64,000 nucleotides of DNA from NCBI RefSeq assembly GCF_963855985.1, contig NC_087105.1:6326501-6390500 (forward strand), given 5' to 3'. Below are positions 21,578 to 32,767 of this stretch, piece by piece. Source of the stretch: Ostrinia nubilalis. Its lineage: Eukaryota > Arthropoda > Insecta > Lepidoptera > Crambidae. The number at the start of each line of letters is the position of its first letter. Position 1 is the first letter of the stretch. A program made the position numbers and the translations under genes. Under the pieces are notes generated by a model. It was not told where the DNA came from, searched no databases, and saw only the letters and a program-made list of their open reading frames with translations.

Positions 21578-24500
21578 CTAATCAATTAAAGGGATCCTTG
21601 CGACGCGCGCTGCAGACCTCTTCAGCGTACCTGACTTGGTTCTTAGTTCAACCACCCTTACTCGACCGTCTGCCCCTGGAAACACCTGCTGAACTACTGC
21701 CTTGGGCCACACGTTGCGTGGCGCTCCTGGATCCACAATTAGAACCAAATCACCTACCTTCAACGACTGTTGTTCCTGGTTCCACTTGCGTCTCGGTACG
21801 AGGTCTGGGAGAATTTCGTTGATCCAGCGTTTCCAGAACATATCTGCAAGTAGTTGAGACTTACGCCACTGTTTGCGCAGGTACAGGTCATCGCTGCTGA
21901 ACCTTCCGGGAGTTGGAAGATTCGAAGAAGTTCCAAGCAAGAAATGGTTGGGTGTTAGTGTCTCGTCGCTGCCAGGTTCCACAGAGACATGAGAGAGAGG
22001 ACGACTATTGACGATGTTCTCGACTTCTGTAAGAAGAGTACTCAAAACCTCGTCCCTAGGTGCACGTTCCTTCAAGATGATTTTAAGTGAAGTTTTGATA
22101 CTTCGTATAAGTCGCTCCCATGCCCCACCCCAGTGTGGACTCGCAGGTGGTATGAATGTCCATTCAGTTGCGTTGTTTGCAGCTTCAGTGCGGAGCACTC
22201 CTTCGTCCAGTTCCGTGATCGATCGTTTGAGTTCTGTGTCAGCTCCTCGCAAGTTAGTCCCGTTGTCTGACATCAGATGTCGCGGCCAGCCGCGGCGCGC
22301 TGCCATGCGCCTAAGTGCCATAATCAACGAATCTGTGCTGACTGAATGGACTATTTCTAGGTGGACAGCGCGCACCGTAAGACATGTGAAAATTACACCA
22401 TACCTTTTCTCATGTCGACGGCCAACTGTCACGGTCATTGGGCCAAACAGATCAATCCCACAATGAGTGAATGGACGTTGGTGGTGAGCTACGCGGGCGG
22501 CAGGTAAGTTACCCATCCTTGGTATTTCGGGCTTAGCCTTCCTTATTCTGCATACCATACATCGCGATGAGACATATTTAACAGTTGGTCTCAATTTTAT
22601 AATCCAAAATCTTTGTTTCAGATGGTTGACTACCGACTCTTGGTTGCCGTGAGCAGCCTTCTCGTGGTAGTGTTTCACTATCAGACGAGCGACGTGGTGT
22701 TTTCCATCTAAAATTATAGGCCTTTTAGTTTCAGGTGAGACTCCGGTGGCGGCGTCAATGCGGCCTCCGCAACGCAGCACGTCGTGTTCATCGAGCATCG
22801 GTGACAAGGTAAGTAGTCGACTGTTATTTTCTATGCGTTTTCCTTTCTTTATTGCAGATATTTCCGAGGCGAAACTATCCAACTGCGCTTGTTTAATCAG
22901 AAACCGCTCAGCTAGGTCCATGTCTGATAACAGGCTCGACGATGCAACCTTCCTGCATTTATTAATAAAGCGCAACACGGTAGCCGTCACTCTCACCAGT
23001 TTCAACCAGGATGAAAATCTACTAACGTCGAGTATAGGTAAGTTGTTACTTTCTTGTTTAATTAAGTTTATTCTCTCCAGGTCACTGTCACATAAAGCAG
23101 TGAACTCACGGCGCGGCCAAGTAGTCTCATTTCCGTATAAAAATGAAGGTCCCGTGAACCATTCATTTCTAAACACTGTGACGTCATAAGTTTCCCTAGT
23201 ACCAACGTCAGCGATATTCAACTTCGTAGGCACATACCTCCACTCAGTAGCTCGTGTTAAGTCATCTATTTCGCCGAGCCGGTTTGCTACGAATGTTTTA
23301 TATTGCCGCGTGTCATTATTAATCCACTGTAGCACTGTGGTCGAGTCGCACCAAAAATACCTTTGCTCGACTTTCATGCGTCCGTGCTCCTCAGCGATTG
23401 TCTTTGCGAGTCTAGCCGCTAACAAGGCGGCCTGCAGCTCCATTTTAGGTATCGTAGTCGGTTTTAACGGAGCAACGCGGCCCCGGCTGGTTATAAGCGC
23501 GATGTGTATTTTTCCATTGTGTTCCCATCTCCAGTAGGCTACGGCACACATCGCCTTCGATGAAGCATCGCTAAAAACATGCAATTGCAAATTATTATAA
23601 TTATTACCAGTCGTAGACCCGTTCGTAGCATGGCCCGTAGCACACTCGTTATCCGTAACGTGTTCACTGACTCGATGCCGCGTAGAATCTCGTAGCAGCG
23701 GCGTAGGCGATGCACTATCGGTCTCCCTCTCACTCGTGGTAAACGCAGACTCCGTCTCGCTCGCACCGGCCCTTACATAATAACGTGGAATGCGTATACT
23801 TGGTATATCTTTTAATAGATCAATCCAGCTGCACCATTTTTGATAAACATCGTCTGAGATTTTTTCGTCCCAGCCAATGTTATGCCTCCAGGTATCCTGA
23901 AGCATTATTTTGCCCTGTATGGTGAATGGAGTAAGAAAACCAAATATATCAAAAATAGACATGACTACCGCAAGCATCAAACGTTTAGTCGGTCTTTGTT
24001 TACCTTTTACAATGCCGTCGGGAATACGTTTCAATGAAACGTCAAAACCTAGTTCATCTTGGGCCGGGTACCAAATCATTCCCAGCGTTCGCTCACCTTG
24101 GTATTGTTCGTTAGATTTAAACTTAACGGCCGCGTCACCTAAAGTCTCCTTTGGCAAGCTATCTAACACCTGTAGGCTATTACTAGTCCAGTTGCGGATC
24201 TCAAAACCACCCTTCTTGTGAATATCCGTTATATTCCGTGCCATACTTATGGCTGTGGTTTCATCCGGTAGACTATCGATATAGTCATCCATATAGTGCT
24301 GCATATAGATAGCGGCTGCGGCGGCGGGCTGTGATGACTCATGCAGCTGCGCATTTTTGTTTTTAATAAACTGCGCGACGAACGGCGAACAGTTTGCTCC
24401 AAATATCAGTGACGTCATTGAATACGTCTTTATCTCACCTGAAGATTCATCCCTCCATAAGAACCTTAAAGCCGATTGGTCTTCAGGTTTTATTTTAATG

Positions 24501-27205
24501 CGTAGGAACATGTCTTTAATGTCCCCGGTGACTCCAACTTTATTTATTCTAAAACGTAACATTATGCCAAATAAAGAATTTAGTAGGTCAGGCCCTGTGA
24601 GTAGGAAATCATTCAATGACTCACCATAGACTTTAGCGGCCGCATCGAACACGAGTCGCAACTTTTTTTTATTAGGATTATTTACCCCAAAATGGGGTAA
24701 ATACCAAGTTCTTGGCGACCGTTCGGAATTTTGCGTTTCTTGGGCAAAATTATTTTCTAGCAAGTGTTTTACACGCTCCCTGTACCTACTCGCGTACTCC
24801 TGGTCAGCTGACATTTTCCTCTCAACGCTATGCAGTCGGGAAAGTGCATTAGGGTAACTGTTAGGTAACTTACAGTTTGGGTCCTTCCACGGCAAGTTGA
24901 CGTGCCACCTGCCGTCAATGAGCTGCGCACCCTCGTCCAGCATGGCCACCGCGCGCACCTCGTCTTTGTTCTGTCGTGGTTTACCTGTCACTCCCAAAGC
25001 ATCTATAGAAAAGGAGCGCCGCACCTCATCACTGAGGTCCCGAAGAGCGCGTTCATCATCAGACGCTGGTGCTGAAATGAGTAAGGTGGTGTAGGGAGAA
25101 GAAGAACCAGCGCACGGCAAGTGCATTACTCCGTGCACGCACCAGCCCAGGGGGGTTCGTGTAGCTGACGGCTCATTGTTTTTACCGACATAAATCTCTA
25201 AAGGCATTAACAAATGATAATTGTCTTGACCTAATAATATTTCTGGCTTACACAAATCATTACAGTTTATAGTTACATTTTTCAAATGATCATACTCTTT
25301 ACATTTAGCTAGTGAAAACTCTTGAACAGGCAAATCTAAGTTATCAACGCTTCGCAAATTAATTGTAAACAATCTGTTATCACTTCCCTTACTAGACAAG
25401 TCCAGAGTGAGCGCTGTCGACGCGCACACAAGCGCATCGTCGCCCCACGCGCCGCGCACGCGCATGGGCTCGCTGCGGCCGCCGCGCAGCCCTGCGCGCG
25501 CAGCCAGCTGCGAGCTTATCACTGATATTGTAGACCCGTCGTCTAATAACGCACACGCACTTATTTTACCGTTAGGACCGTGAATTTCGACCGGCACTAC
25601 TTTCAACAGCACTTTTTTGTCCGTAACACTCATATGGGCCACAGTCTCGGTAGTTGACGTACTCGATGAGGTCTTCTTGCTCTCGGCGGTCGCCCCGGCC
25701 CCGTGCCGCTGCGGAGGGTTGTGTAACAGCCGGTGATGCGCCCCGCCGCAGTTGTCTTGATCGCAAGCGGGCGCAGTACAGTTATCTCTGCCGTGCCGCG
25801 ATAGTAGGCATTTAAAACATAAGCCGTATCGCTTGACGTGGCGCCATCGATCTCTGCGTAATGCTTTCTTGAATGATTTGCAACTTGTCAGCTGGTGTTC
25901 ATCTTGTTTACAATAGTTGCATTTTTCACTATGCTCGCTCTTAGCGTCGGAGTGTTGAAGTAGTATACTTTGTGAGTTTCTAGCGTTACTTTCGTGCTGC
26001 CTGTATTTGTTTTGATTGTAACGTTGAGCTGATGTAGTAACGTTGGCCGTGGTTGACATTTTTAGTGCCTCCTCGTGAAGGAAATCGGAAATCATGTCAA
26101 TTCTTGACTTATCAATTTCTCCTTTCAATCTAGGGTAACAATAATCCGCCCATTTGGAAACTAGTACAGTGGGCAGCTTGGCCAAAATAATATTCGCTAG
26201 GTGAACACCGCGTAGGTATTCGTCACGCCCCACTGCACGTACTGCTGTTACGTAATTCTGGATTTTAACAGCAAAAGGCACTATTTCACTTTGATAATCC
26301 AATGGCAACGGTGGTAACTTCTGTACATCTTGCGTGATTTTAGTCAATATAAAATCTGGGTTACCAAATCTGAGCTCCAATGTAGACATCAGCTGATCGG
26401 GTGACGTTGCACAAATCAATAATGCAGATACAGCTTCTTTTGCAGGTCCTCGAAGACATTTTCGAAGCCTCCAGACGTTTTCCTTGTCGGTAAAGCCGCA
26501 TATTTGTGTTGACTCCTCGTAGGACTGTTTAAAGTGAAGCCACTCCAGGGGGTCTCCAGCGAACTCAGGCAAGTCCTTTGGGATGCTCATACGGCTCAGT
26601 AGTTGCGGGTTGGGTCCATGAATGGGAGTAGTGGCTAGCTGCTTCAGTGCGCTCGTCAGCATCTCGATGGCACCATTTTGTGGATTCAGCTCGCCCGGGG
26701 GTTTACCATTGTGGGGGGCTCGCTGCTCCTTCTCCATCTCATGCTGGCTGTGGTCCAGCCACTTCTCGACGTCGGTGCGAGTATGAATGCTCTCGCGGTC
26801 TCCATTTGGTGGACTGTATTCATCTTCCAGGTCAGCTAGGTCTGCTTCTAGCTTTTTATCGATCAACTCCATCTGTATCCTGGCCTTTTCCTTCGCTGCC
26901 TCAAGTTCCAACCGTTTTCGCCTTGCTTTAGCTGAGGATGACGTCGATATTCGTGACGTGAGGTCTCGTGGTGCTTCCTCAGGAGACAGGTCCAGTTTGT
27001 GAACTGATATGTGCGACGGTCCTGCCTCTGCGGTCGGTTGACGTGTCGGGTGTGGCCACTGACACGACGTTGCATGCTGCGGTGGCACTTGTGACGTTTT
27101 CACGGGCTCGGATTTTACACTGCTTTTGAGATGAGTATCGTTCATTGTCTCGGTATGCACACTTGCGGACACCAGTTTTTTACGGTCACTACGCGTGAGA
27201 ACCAT
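21578..27205 (-). CDS. gag-pol: BEL/Pao Gag-Pol polyprotein
   Basis: One open frame. It stays open upstream to 27367, inside the LTR, but the ATG at 27205 (MVLTRSDRKKL), after the LTR and primer site, is the more plausible start, giving about 1875 aa. Order: Gag (DUF1759-like, with LPEFAGDPLEWLHFKQSY), a CysHis cluster near 25880-25925, retroviral-type protease with LLDDGST (about 25540), reverse transcriptase with YMDDY (about 24290), RNase H with FSDASS (about 23570), and integrase with an HHCC region (22550-22700). Integrase catalytic Asp lies in GIDLFGP (about 22455), Asp in SDNGTN (about 22260) and Glu in GGAWERL (about 22120). A C-terminal DUF5641-like segment (VGDLVLIVDPG) follows. All catalytic motifs are intact. 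The opposite-strand ORFs are shadows. Confidence 0.95.
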   Translation of the reverse strand: MVLTRSDRKKLVSASVHTETMNDTHLKSSVKSEPVKTSQVPPQHATSCQWPHPTRQPTAEAGPSHISVHKLDLSPEEAPRDLTSRISTSSSAKARRKRLELEAAKEKARIQMELIDKKLEADLADLEDEYSPPNGDRESIHTRTDVEKWLDHSQHEMEKEQRAPHNGKPPGELNPQNGAIEMLTSALKQLATTPIHGPNPQLLSRMSIPKDLPEFAGDPLEWLHFKQSYEESTQICGFTDKENVWRLRKCLRGPAKEAVSALLICATSPDQLMSTLELRFGNPDFILTKITQDVQKLPPLPLDYQSEIVPFAVKIQNYVTAVRAVGRDEYLRGVHLANIILAKLPTVLVSKWADYCYPRLKGEIDKSRIDMISDFLHEEALKMSTTANVTTSAQRYNQNKYRQHESNARNSQSILLQHSDAKSEHSEKCNYCKQDEHQLTSCKSFKKALRRDRWRHVKRYGLCFKCLLSRHGRDNCTAPACDQDNCGGAHHRLLHNPPQRHGAGATAESKKTSSSTSTTETVAHMSVTDKKVLLKVVPVEIHGPNGKISACALLDDGSTISVISSQLAARAGLRGGRSEPMRVRGAWGDDALVCASTALTLDLSSKGSDNRLFTINLRSVDNLDLPVQEFSLAKCKEYDHLKNVTINCNDLCKPEILLGQDNYHLLMPLEIYVGKNNEPSATRTPLGWCVHGVMHLPCAGSSSPYTTLLISAPASDDERALRDLSDEVRRSFSIDALGVTGKPRQNKDEVRAVAMLDEGAQLIDGRWHVNLPWKDPNCKLPNSYPNALSRLHSVERKMSADQEYASRYRERVKHLLENNFAQETQNSERSPRTWYLPHFGVNNPNKKKLRLVFDAAAKVYGESLNDFLLTGPDLLNSLFGIMLRFRINKVGVTGDIKDMFLRIKIKPEDQSALRFLWRDESSGEIKTYSMTSLIFGANCSPFVAQFIKNKNAQLHESSQPAAAAAIYMQHYMDDYIDSLPDETTAISMARNITDIHKKGGFEIRNWTSNSLQVLDSLPKETLGDAAVKFKSNEQYQGERTLGMIWYPAQDELGFDVSLKRIPDGIVKGKQRPTKRLMLAVVMSIFDIFGFLTPFTIQGKIMLQDTWRHNIGWDEKISDDVYQKWCSWIDLLKDIPSIRIPRYYVRAGASETESAFTTSERETDSASPTPLLRDSTRHRVSEHVTDNECATGHATNGSTTGNNYNNLQLHVFSDASSKAMCAVAYWRWEHNGKIHIALITSRGRVAPLKPTTIPKMELQAALLAARLAKTIAEEHGRMKVEQRYFWCDSTTVLQWINNDTRQYKTFVANRLGEIDDLTRATEWRYVPTKLNIADVGTRETYDVTVFRNEWFTGPSFLYGNETTWPRREFTALCDSDLERINLIKQESNNLPILDVSRFSSWLKLVRVTATVLRFINKCRKVASSSLLSDMDLAERFLIKQAQLDSFASEISAIKKGKRIENNSRLLTLSPMLDEHDVLRCGGRIDAATGVSPETKRPIILDGKHHVARLIVKHYHEKAAHGNQESVVNHLKQRFWIIKLRPTVKYVSSRCMVCRIRKAKPEIPRMGNLPAARVAHHQRPFTHCGIDLFGPMTVTVGRRHEKRYGVIFTCLTVRAVHLEIVHSVSTDSLIMALRRMAARRGWPRHLMSDNGTNLRGADTELKRSITELDEGVLRTEAANNATEWTFIPPASPHWGGAWERLIRSIKTSLKIILKERAPRDEVLSTLLTEVENIVNSRPLSHVSVEPGSDETLTPNHFLLGTSSNLPTPGRFSSDDLYLRKQWRKSQLLADMFWKRWINEILPDLVPRRKWNQEQQSLKVGDLVLIVDPGAPRNVWPKAVVQQVFPGADGRVRVVELRTKSGTLKRSAARVARIPLID

Positions 27206-27234
27206 TTTACTCGTACAACGTGGCGAATGATACA

Positions 27235-27261
27235 TCGGACTGATCCGGCCGAATGACCAGC
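27235..27261 (-). other. Candidate tRNA primer binding site of BEL/Pao element
   Basis: Just inside the 5' LTR the element strand reads GC then TGGTCATTCGGCCGG. The TGG start at a 2-nt offset fits a primer site. I could not assign the tRNA. Confidence 0.4.
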
Positions 27262-27560
27262 TGTGGGGGGTCAGGTTCGCTCCGATGTAAAAATAACGCC
27301 GTTTTAAATGTTCACAAAACAGTTTATTGCGAGTATTTGCAAGTTTAGTACACTTTTGGGCAAACACGTGTTTCTTGCGCGCGGTAGGCTAACGCGGTGT
27401 CGCTCCGAGGGCGTTTGGCAGCAGACTGGCAGACGCGTGAAATTATGTGCGAATAAAACTACCGCGTCGCGTACCAACGACACCGAGTTACCCTCCAATA
27501 GAAAATAAAAATTGTTCTTAAACTACCGTTACATAATACAATAATATTCCGTCGCTAACA
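27262..27560 (-). repeat. 5' LTR of BEL/Pao element
   Basis: 299 bp, no difference from 21253-21551 noticed. Promoter and poly(A) signals are expected here but not individually identified. Confidence 0.93.
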
Positions 27561-28232
27561 GTTTTGTTTCGAATTATTTACATACAAAATATCATCGATG
27601 TATACGTACTACACATAAGATTTCCCGATTTTGGCATTAAATAACACTCGCTATGTTGAACTTAACCATACTGCATCCGTACACGTTACTTTAGTGCGAT
27701 TTAGACATTCTTTATAAACGATCTAGCGCTATTTTAATTATTTGGTAAGTTGACAGAAATTCATTATTTCCAAAAATGAAGCAAGAAGTTTTAGTTCTAT
27801 ATCATTGCAAGAAATCAATTTATTGGTGTATTACAATCGATTATTGAAGTTATTAAGCTAAAACTTCTTGCTCCATTTTGGAAATAATTAATTTCTGTCA
27901 ACTAACCAAACTACTGCAACAGCGCTTGATCGCTTATAAAGAATGTAGAAGTCGTACTAAAATAAGGTGTACGGATGCAGTATGGTTAAGTTCAACATAG
28001 CGAGTGTTATTAATGCCACAATCGCGAAATCTTATGCGTAGTATGTATACATCGATGATATTTTGTATGTAAATAATTCAAAACAAAACTCTTTTTTTCT
28101 CTAAACTCCAGGGATAGATTTCAGTGCGCTCCGGTTTATAAATTAGTATTGGCCTGAGGAACAAAATGCACTATGGTTTCATTCTGGGCAGCACTTGGTC
28201 CAACTTCCATATATGGATTGTCACTGTCCTTT

Positions 28233-28557
28233 CAAGCGTCTATCTTAAGCGGTTTAGATTTTTCATACAAAAGGATTTTCCCGCTAATTCCTGTTCCCGT
28301 GAGAATTCCTAAGTATACTATAACCTGCCCAGGAGTATGAAGATTAATTGTACCAAGTTTGTTTAAAATCCGTCGAGTAGTTTTTGTTTCTATAAGGAAC
28401 ATACAAACGGACAGACAGACAGACAGACAGACAAAAATTTCACTGATTGCATTTTTGGCATCAGTATCGATCACTAATCACCCCCTGATAGTTTTTTTGA
28501 AAATATATTTCATGTACAGAATTGACCTCTCTACAGATTTATTATAAGTATAGATTT
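28233..28557 (-). mobile_element. Truncated Helitron 5' end, right arm
   Basis: Mirror of 20795-21117, with a cleaner CTGT/ACAG run. Ends facing the palindrome centre. Confidence 0.65.
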
Positions 28558-29225
28558 TATGAAGATATAAATTACGATGAACATTTGACGTCGAAAATGA
28601 TTTTCTGATGTAGTATACCTATTATTTAATTGATTTATTTTGTTTGGTATACCCATACATAAGTTTGGCATCAATATGAAAGGTATTATACTTAGTTTAT
28701 TATTCATGTGTAGTTTGTAATTTTCTATCGTTTGGAATATGCAGAAAAGTACAAAAAATCGTTGATGCTTGAACATACTATGAAAAGTTTGCTTCATAAT
28801 AAACTGAGTGATGCCAAAATTTAGGAATGAAATGAATAAGACAGAAATGCTCCTGACAGTGAGAGTCGATATTGTTTGCAATTAGATTAGTAATTATAGA
28901 AGTAGAAAGTAGGTAATTATGGTTAATGACAAACGGGTTAGGCTAATGATGTTTTGGAAAAGGTACTTAGCCTAAGAAGGTTCATCACGTGAATTCTAAT
29001 GACAATATTTTTAAACTAATTACATAATTGCACTATTCAGTTAATGACTAGTGACACTGGCTTACAAACAAACAAAACAAACGCCGGGCTAGAATGTGCG
29101 CCGTGACAAAATCTTAATAATGATGTTTGGTGACAAATATTAATATGAGTTTACTTGTATTGCGTAAAATCGACGCGCATGCTAAGCCTTCTGGCATGTG
29201 AATACATGCTTACCAATGCGATAGC
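28558..29225. other. No gene recognised (mirror of 19481-20795 without insertions)
   Basis: Gives the empty sites for the left-arm LINE tail and MITE. The ORF 28531-28881 is incidental. Confidence 0.55.
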
Positions 29226-29229
29226 TATT

Positions 29230-29960
29230 CCTGAACCTAGCCATCAGAGAAACAAAAATATTCATATTCATAGTACGTCAAATATTAGTACTGCTGAAGT
29301 TGCTACGAAGCTATGCTACGATTCTTCGTAGCGTCGTATCAGTTGCTACATAATTATTTTCGTAGCAGCCGAGTGTTACAGTTCACAAGACACATTTTGT
29401 TTCCCGTGATTGTGATTGCTCAAAGTGACGACTCGGTCGGGCAAAACTAATATTTTCAACCTGTCGTTATCTTTCATTTAGTTAGCCTCTGCCTAATCCG
29501 AAACTTTATTTGGCCCCTGTAAAGTTGACGTTGGCACGGCACGGTACGGCTAGATAGTAGATTCCTCCTGGCTTCCCTCTGGTACAACTTTGACGTCGAT
29601 TTGAATTTATTTTTACCTTACATTCATTTATTTATCAGGAATGTTTTCGTTAAAAACAGTGACGCTATTTTTAATAATAAAGCCAATCAATTGTCTCAAT
29701 TCAAATCAAAGAATGAAAATTTCGACATTCAGTGCCTAAAATATATCGTTTGCCGTCGTCGTCCTCTATATGAAGAGCGATGAGAGAGTTATCTCAAAGT
29801 TAAAGCGTTTAATCAGGAACTGGATATCGAGAGGAAACGTTATAATACGATCCCTTCGACACTTATAAATCATTTGCCTTTTATATGAGGGCGTAGGTGT
29901 TGTTGACTTATATTCACGCTACGAATCAGCGATTGTGTAGCAGCTGTCGCTTTACTTTTG
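29230..29960. repeat. Duplicated flank unit (F), right arm, with hairpin at 29302-29332
   Basis: Mirror of 18760-19480; same 31-nt hairpin motif. Confidence 0.65.
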
Positions 29961-30059
29961 GTAGTATTCCAAATCTACTATTTTTATTAAAAAGATATGT
30001 TCTAAAAATTTACAATATGCAGTAATGCCTAAAATGTTTGTTACGGCTTTTGGGGACAA

Positions 30060-30367
30060 ATAAAAATCAGAAATGTATTACAGACAAAAGTATATTATAA
30101 AATAAATATTCAATGATAACAAATTACATTAGAAACATTAAAATGGCAACTAATTACAAAAACTTTACAAACTACTATTTAATACTTAACACTAACATGC
30201 AAATTAACCTAAAATCTCCCGAGGCCGATGCTCCTTGGAGTGAATTTCATTAAAATTGTCCTCAACTAAAACAAGAACAACACTACGATTAGAAGAAAGT
30301 AACGACATAAAAATTTAATCTAATTTTGCCATGAAAACAAGTCCTTACCAATTCCGGCTCACAGCAG
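30060..30367 (-). other. Gene B 3' UTR, right copy
   Basis: Mirror of 18344-18650 with the same UTR motifs. Confidence 0.45.
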
Positions 30368-32193
30368 TCAACTGTTGAAGTATAGCGCCACCAACCGGTC
30401 CACCTCCGCCAGCCCCTCACCTGTGGACAAGCGGCGCGCGTTAGTCAACCCGGTGATGAACTTGACTTGCTGGTGATCACACTGCTCAAGAAAGACGATT
30501 GACTTACTCGTGACGTCGGGAAGCTGGTGGGTCGCTGGTGGAGGCAGAAGGAATCCTGAGGGATTCACGTCCTGTGGGCAAATGTTAGAAGAATATTATC
30601 AACAAATCCGTGTCAGTTTTATAAAAACTACATTATTTACTACATTATTATAAACTTAATGCTTCAGCGAAGTCCCAAATAGATACTTACAATATCCAGC
30701 GGATCTGGTATGTCCATGGCCGCTATGGTCTCCAAGAGCGCATCCTCTTCCGGGTACACAGGAAGCAGGTCAAGGAGATTCTGTGGATATTATAAATAGG
30801 GTTAGAAAATACAATCACAATCTAGAAAAAAATAAAATGTCTGACGATGACTTTATTTTAATAAAACTTACTCCTGGGGGAGAGTCAACACCGGAATCAA
30901 GTTGCTCCGCGTGTACCACTACTGCGTCGGTGATCTGGAAGGAAAAAGAAATCGCATTGTTAGAACACTTATCAAATCGAAGACAATAATTTACAGTGCG
31001 TTTTGTAGAAAAATAAACTTACAGGATTGTTTAGAGAAACTTCGTTACACTCCTCCATCTTCTCTTTTGATGGAAGAACGCCGAGGATCTAAACACAAAA
31101 ATTCATTTGTCAGAACAATTGTAAGTATACAAAAACAATAGTACTGCTATGATGAGATCGAAATCGTGAAACTTACAATCTCACTGGGTAGGACATCCAT
31201 AGCGCCGGAGAAAGGTATTGATTCCTCGGGAACAACTTCAAAAGCGCTCAGATCAACATCCATTGCTTCACTCTCCTCTACATGAAGCAGTTGGTCAACA
31301 AACTGAAAAAAAAACAGATTATTAAAATAAAGTTCACTTGTAAGTAATACTTGTAACAAAACATATAACTTTGTTTTGAATTTCAAACAAACTTACGCAT
31401 TGAGGTGCGCACTCGCGGCCGCCCGCCGGCGCCGCCCGCTTCCTGGGAGGAGACTCCTGCCTCCTGAGGGATGCCTGCAGCCTCCTCACTACAAACAAAC
31501 ACACCACACGTTATGCATTATGATACTCAATACTAATTCTCATCGTAATCTATCAATGTAATACCTAAGTAATTGTAAAACAAAAGTAAAGTAAACGGTG
31601 TTTATAAGACTTACACTTTTTGCGCAGCTTTGCGTTGTCAGCGCGCAGTTGTTCCGCTTCTTTCTCCGCATCTGAGGCGTCGTCTTCCAAGTCCGCTATG
31701 TAGATCGCAACTTCCTTGTCGCTTTTTGGCTGGTGCTCCTTCTGAAAAATAAGAAAACTGTTAGTTAAGTATACAAAAGGATTAAAATATGAATGCCCTT
31801 GTGTACTGTGTGCTTACTTCAGGGTTTATCAGTTGGACAAGCTCCGTCCACCTTTCCTTGATTTCTTTGCGCCTCAGTTGTTCGTAATACTTGTTGCGCT
31901 CCTTCTGCTGCTCCTAAATAATACGAGAAAGAAAATTAATGTTACATATCGTTTAAATGAAGATTGTACGTACACACTCGCAATGATCACTTACTTTCGA
32001 GAGACGAGCGCGGTTGTGCCCGCGAGGCCGGCCACGTTGTCTCAGAGGCAGGTTGTGCATCTGAAAGATAAATTTAATAAGATAAAGCATAAAACGTTAC
32101 CTTAGTCTCCACAAAATGTCTGGTCAAGTAAAATAAGTTCGCCTTTAATAAACCCTGTTTTAAGTGATCCAAACTTACATTTTCCAATTCCAT
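30368..32193 (-). CDS. Gene B, right copy: AT-hook/bHLH-leucine-zipper protein, 285 aa
   Basis: Exons descending: 32193-32179, 32060-31995, 31913-31818, 31741-31615, 31488-31397, 31302-31177, 31088-31023, 30934-30872, 30780-30691, 30571-30508, 30420-30368. Splice sites and frame are intact. Domain layout as in the left copy: RGRP, bHLH with E38/R41/R42, leucine zipper, DSGVDS degron. The one coding difference I found is the last codon of exon 5: TGC (Cys132) here, AGC (Ser) on the left. Divergent paralogue of gene A with the same inferred DNA-binding role; target genes unknown. Confidence 0.82.
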
Positions 32194-32264
32194 TGCGACG
32201 GTTTTAAAAACTCGTGATTACAAAATTGCGCACAGGACACAGTGGTTCTGATCGATACCAAAGA

Positions 32265-32340
32265 ACGACTGAAGAAGGCTGGAGCGGGAGCCGCCTTAGG
32301 TAAGTGCGCCCGCGCACCCCCGCCCCCCGCTTGTTGTGGG
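32265..32340 (-). promoter_or_regulatory. Core promoter of gene B, right copy
   Basis: Mirror of 16370-16445, with initiator A at 32270 and the same GC-rich box. Confidence 0.5.
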
Positions 32341-32398
32341 CGGGCGCATGTCTAACGACGGCGAGCGTGGAGCAGGGCAGTTTTATGCATTAAGTCCA

Positions 32399-32597
32399 GT
32401 CGCCGAGCACGTAGAATTTTGTGTAATTACCCCAAGCTACCCATCCTTATCGCTCGCGCGTTATTATTATATTGCTGTCGCGACTGTGCGACGGGCGGCC
32501 GCAGTGAGTGTACGAGCGTGACAGCAATATAATTACGCGCGAGCGATAAGGATGGGTGGCTTGGAGTCATTGGACGAAATTCTACGAGCTCGGCGAC
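32399..32597. repeat. Upstream inverted repeat of gene B, right copy
   Basis: Mirror of 16113-16311. Confidence 0.7.
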
Positions 32598-32767
32598 CGG
32601 GCTCTAGCATGAAATCATTTAATATCGCAGATTTTTTCTTACCTGTATGTCTTTAGACGTTACAGGCTCAATAGAAAATCATTTTGCGATTCTTGTTATA
32701 CTTAATACTTCCCATAATATAATAAAATTATTGTTTGGTAAAAAAATATTTATTTATTTGGTATTAA

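Larger units (their letters stand above)
21253..27560 (-). mobile_element. Complete BEL/Pao LTR retrotransposon
   Basis: 299-bp LTRs at 21253-21551 and 27262-27560 appear identical. Element strand starts TGTTAGCG and ends CACA. The 5-bp target duplication GTTTT lies at 21248-21252 and 27561-27565. One uninterrupted Gag-Pol frame and no third (env-like) frame. Identical LTRs and an open frame indicate a recent insertion. It sits in the left half of the central inverted repeat; the right half keeps the empty site (near 28088). Confidence 0.95.
1251..27815 (+). repeat. Left arm of giant palindrome
   Basis: Sequence from about 1253 inwards reappears as its reverse complement ending at about 48640. 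Matching pairs include 1264-1563 with 48329-48628, 2653-2889 with 47002-47238, 14265-14498 with 35168-35401, and 18143-18343 with 30368-30568. The sum of paired coordinates stays constant in blocks (49891, 49666, 48710) and steps only at insertions or deletions. Left-only insertions: BEL/Pao element (21253-27560), LINE tail (about 20004-20367), MITE (20426-20689). Confidence 0.95.
21118..28232. repeat. Central, more diverged inverted repeat (split by the BEL insertion)
   Basis: Without the BEL element this is about 800 bp with arms of roughly 390 bp: 21118-21252 plus 27561-27815, against 27838-28232. The ends carry GACAGTG / CACTGTC. By eye the arms differ at roughly one base in eight, against one or two per hundred in the outer arms. 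The centre (about 27816-27837) has little symmetry. Confidence 0.75.

Noticed and set aside
22008..22466. Open frames opposite the BEL/Pao gene (also 22746-23189, 23910-24221 and others)
   Set aside because: Shadows of the long minus-strand polyprotein; no domains.
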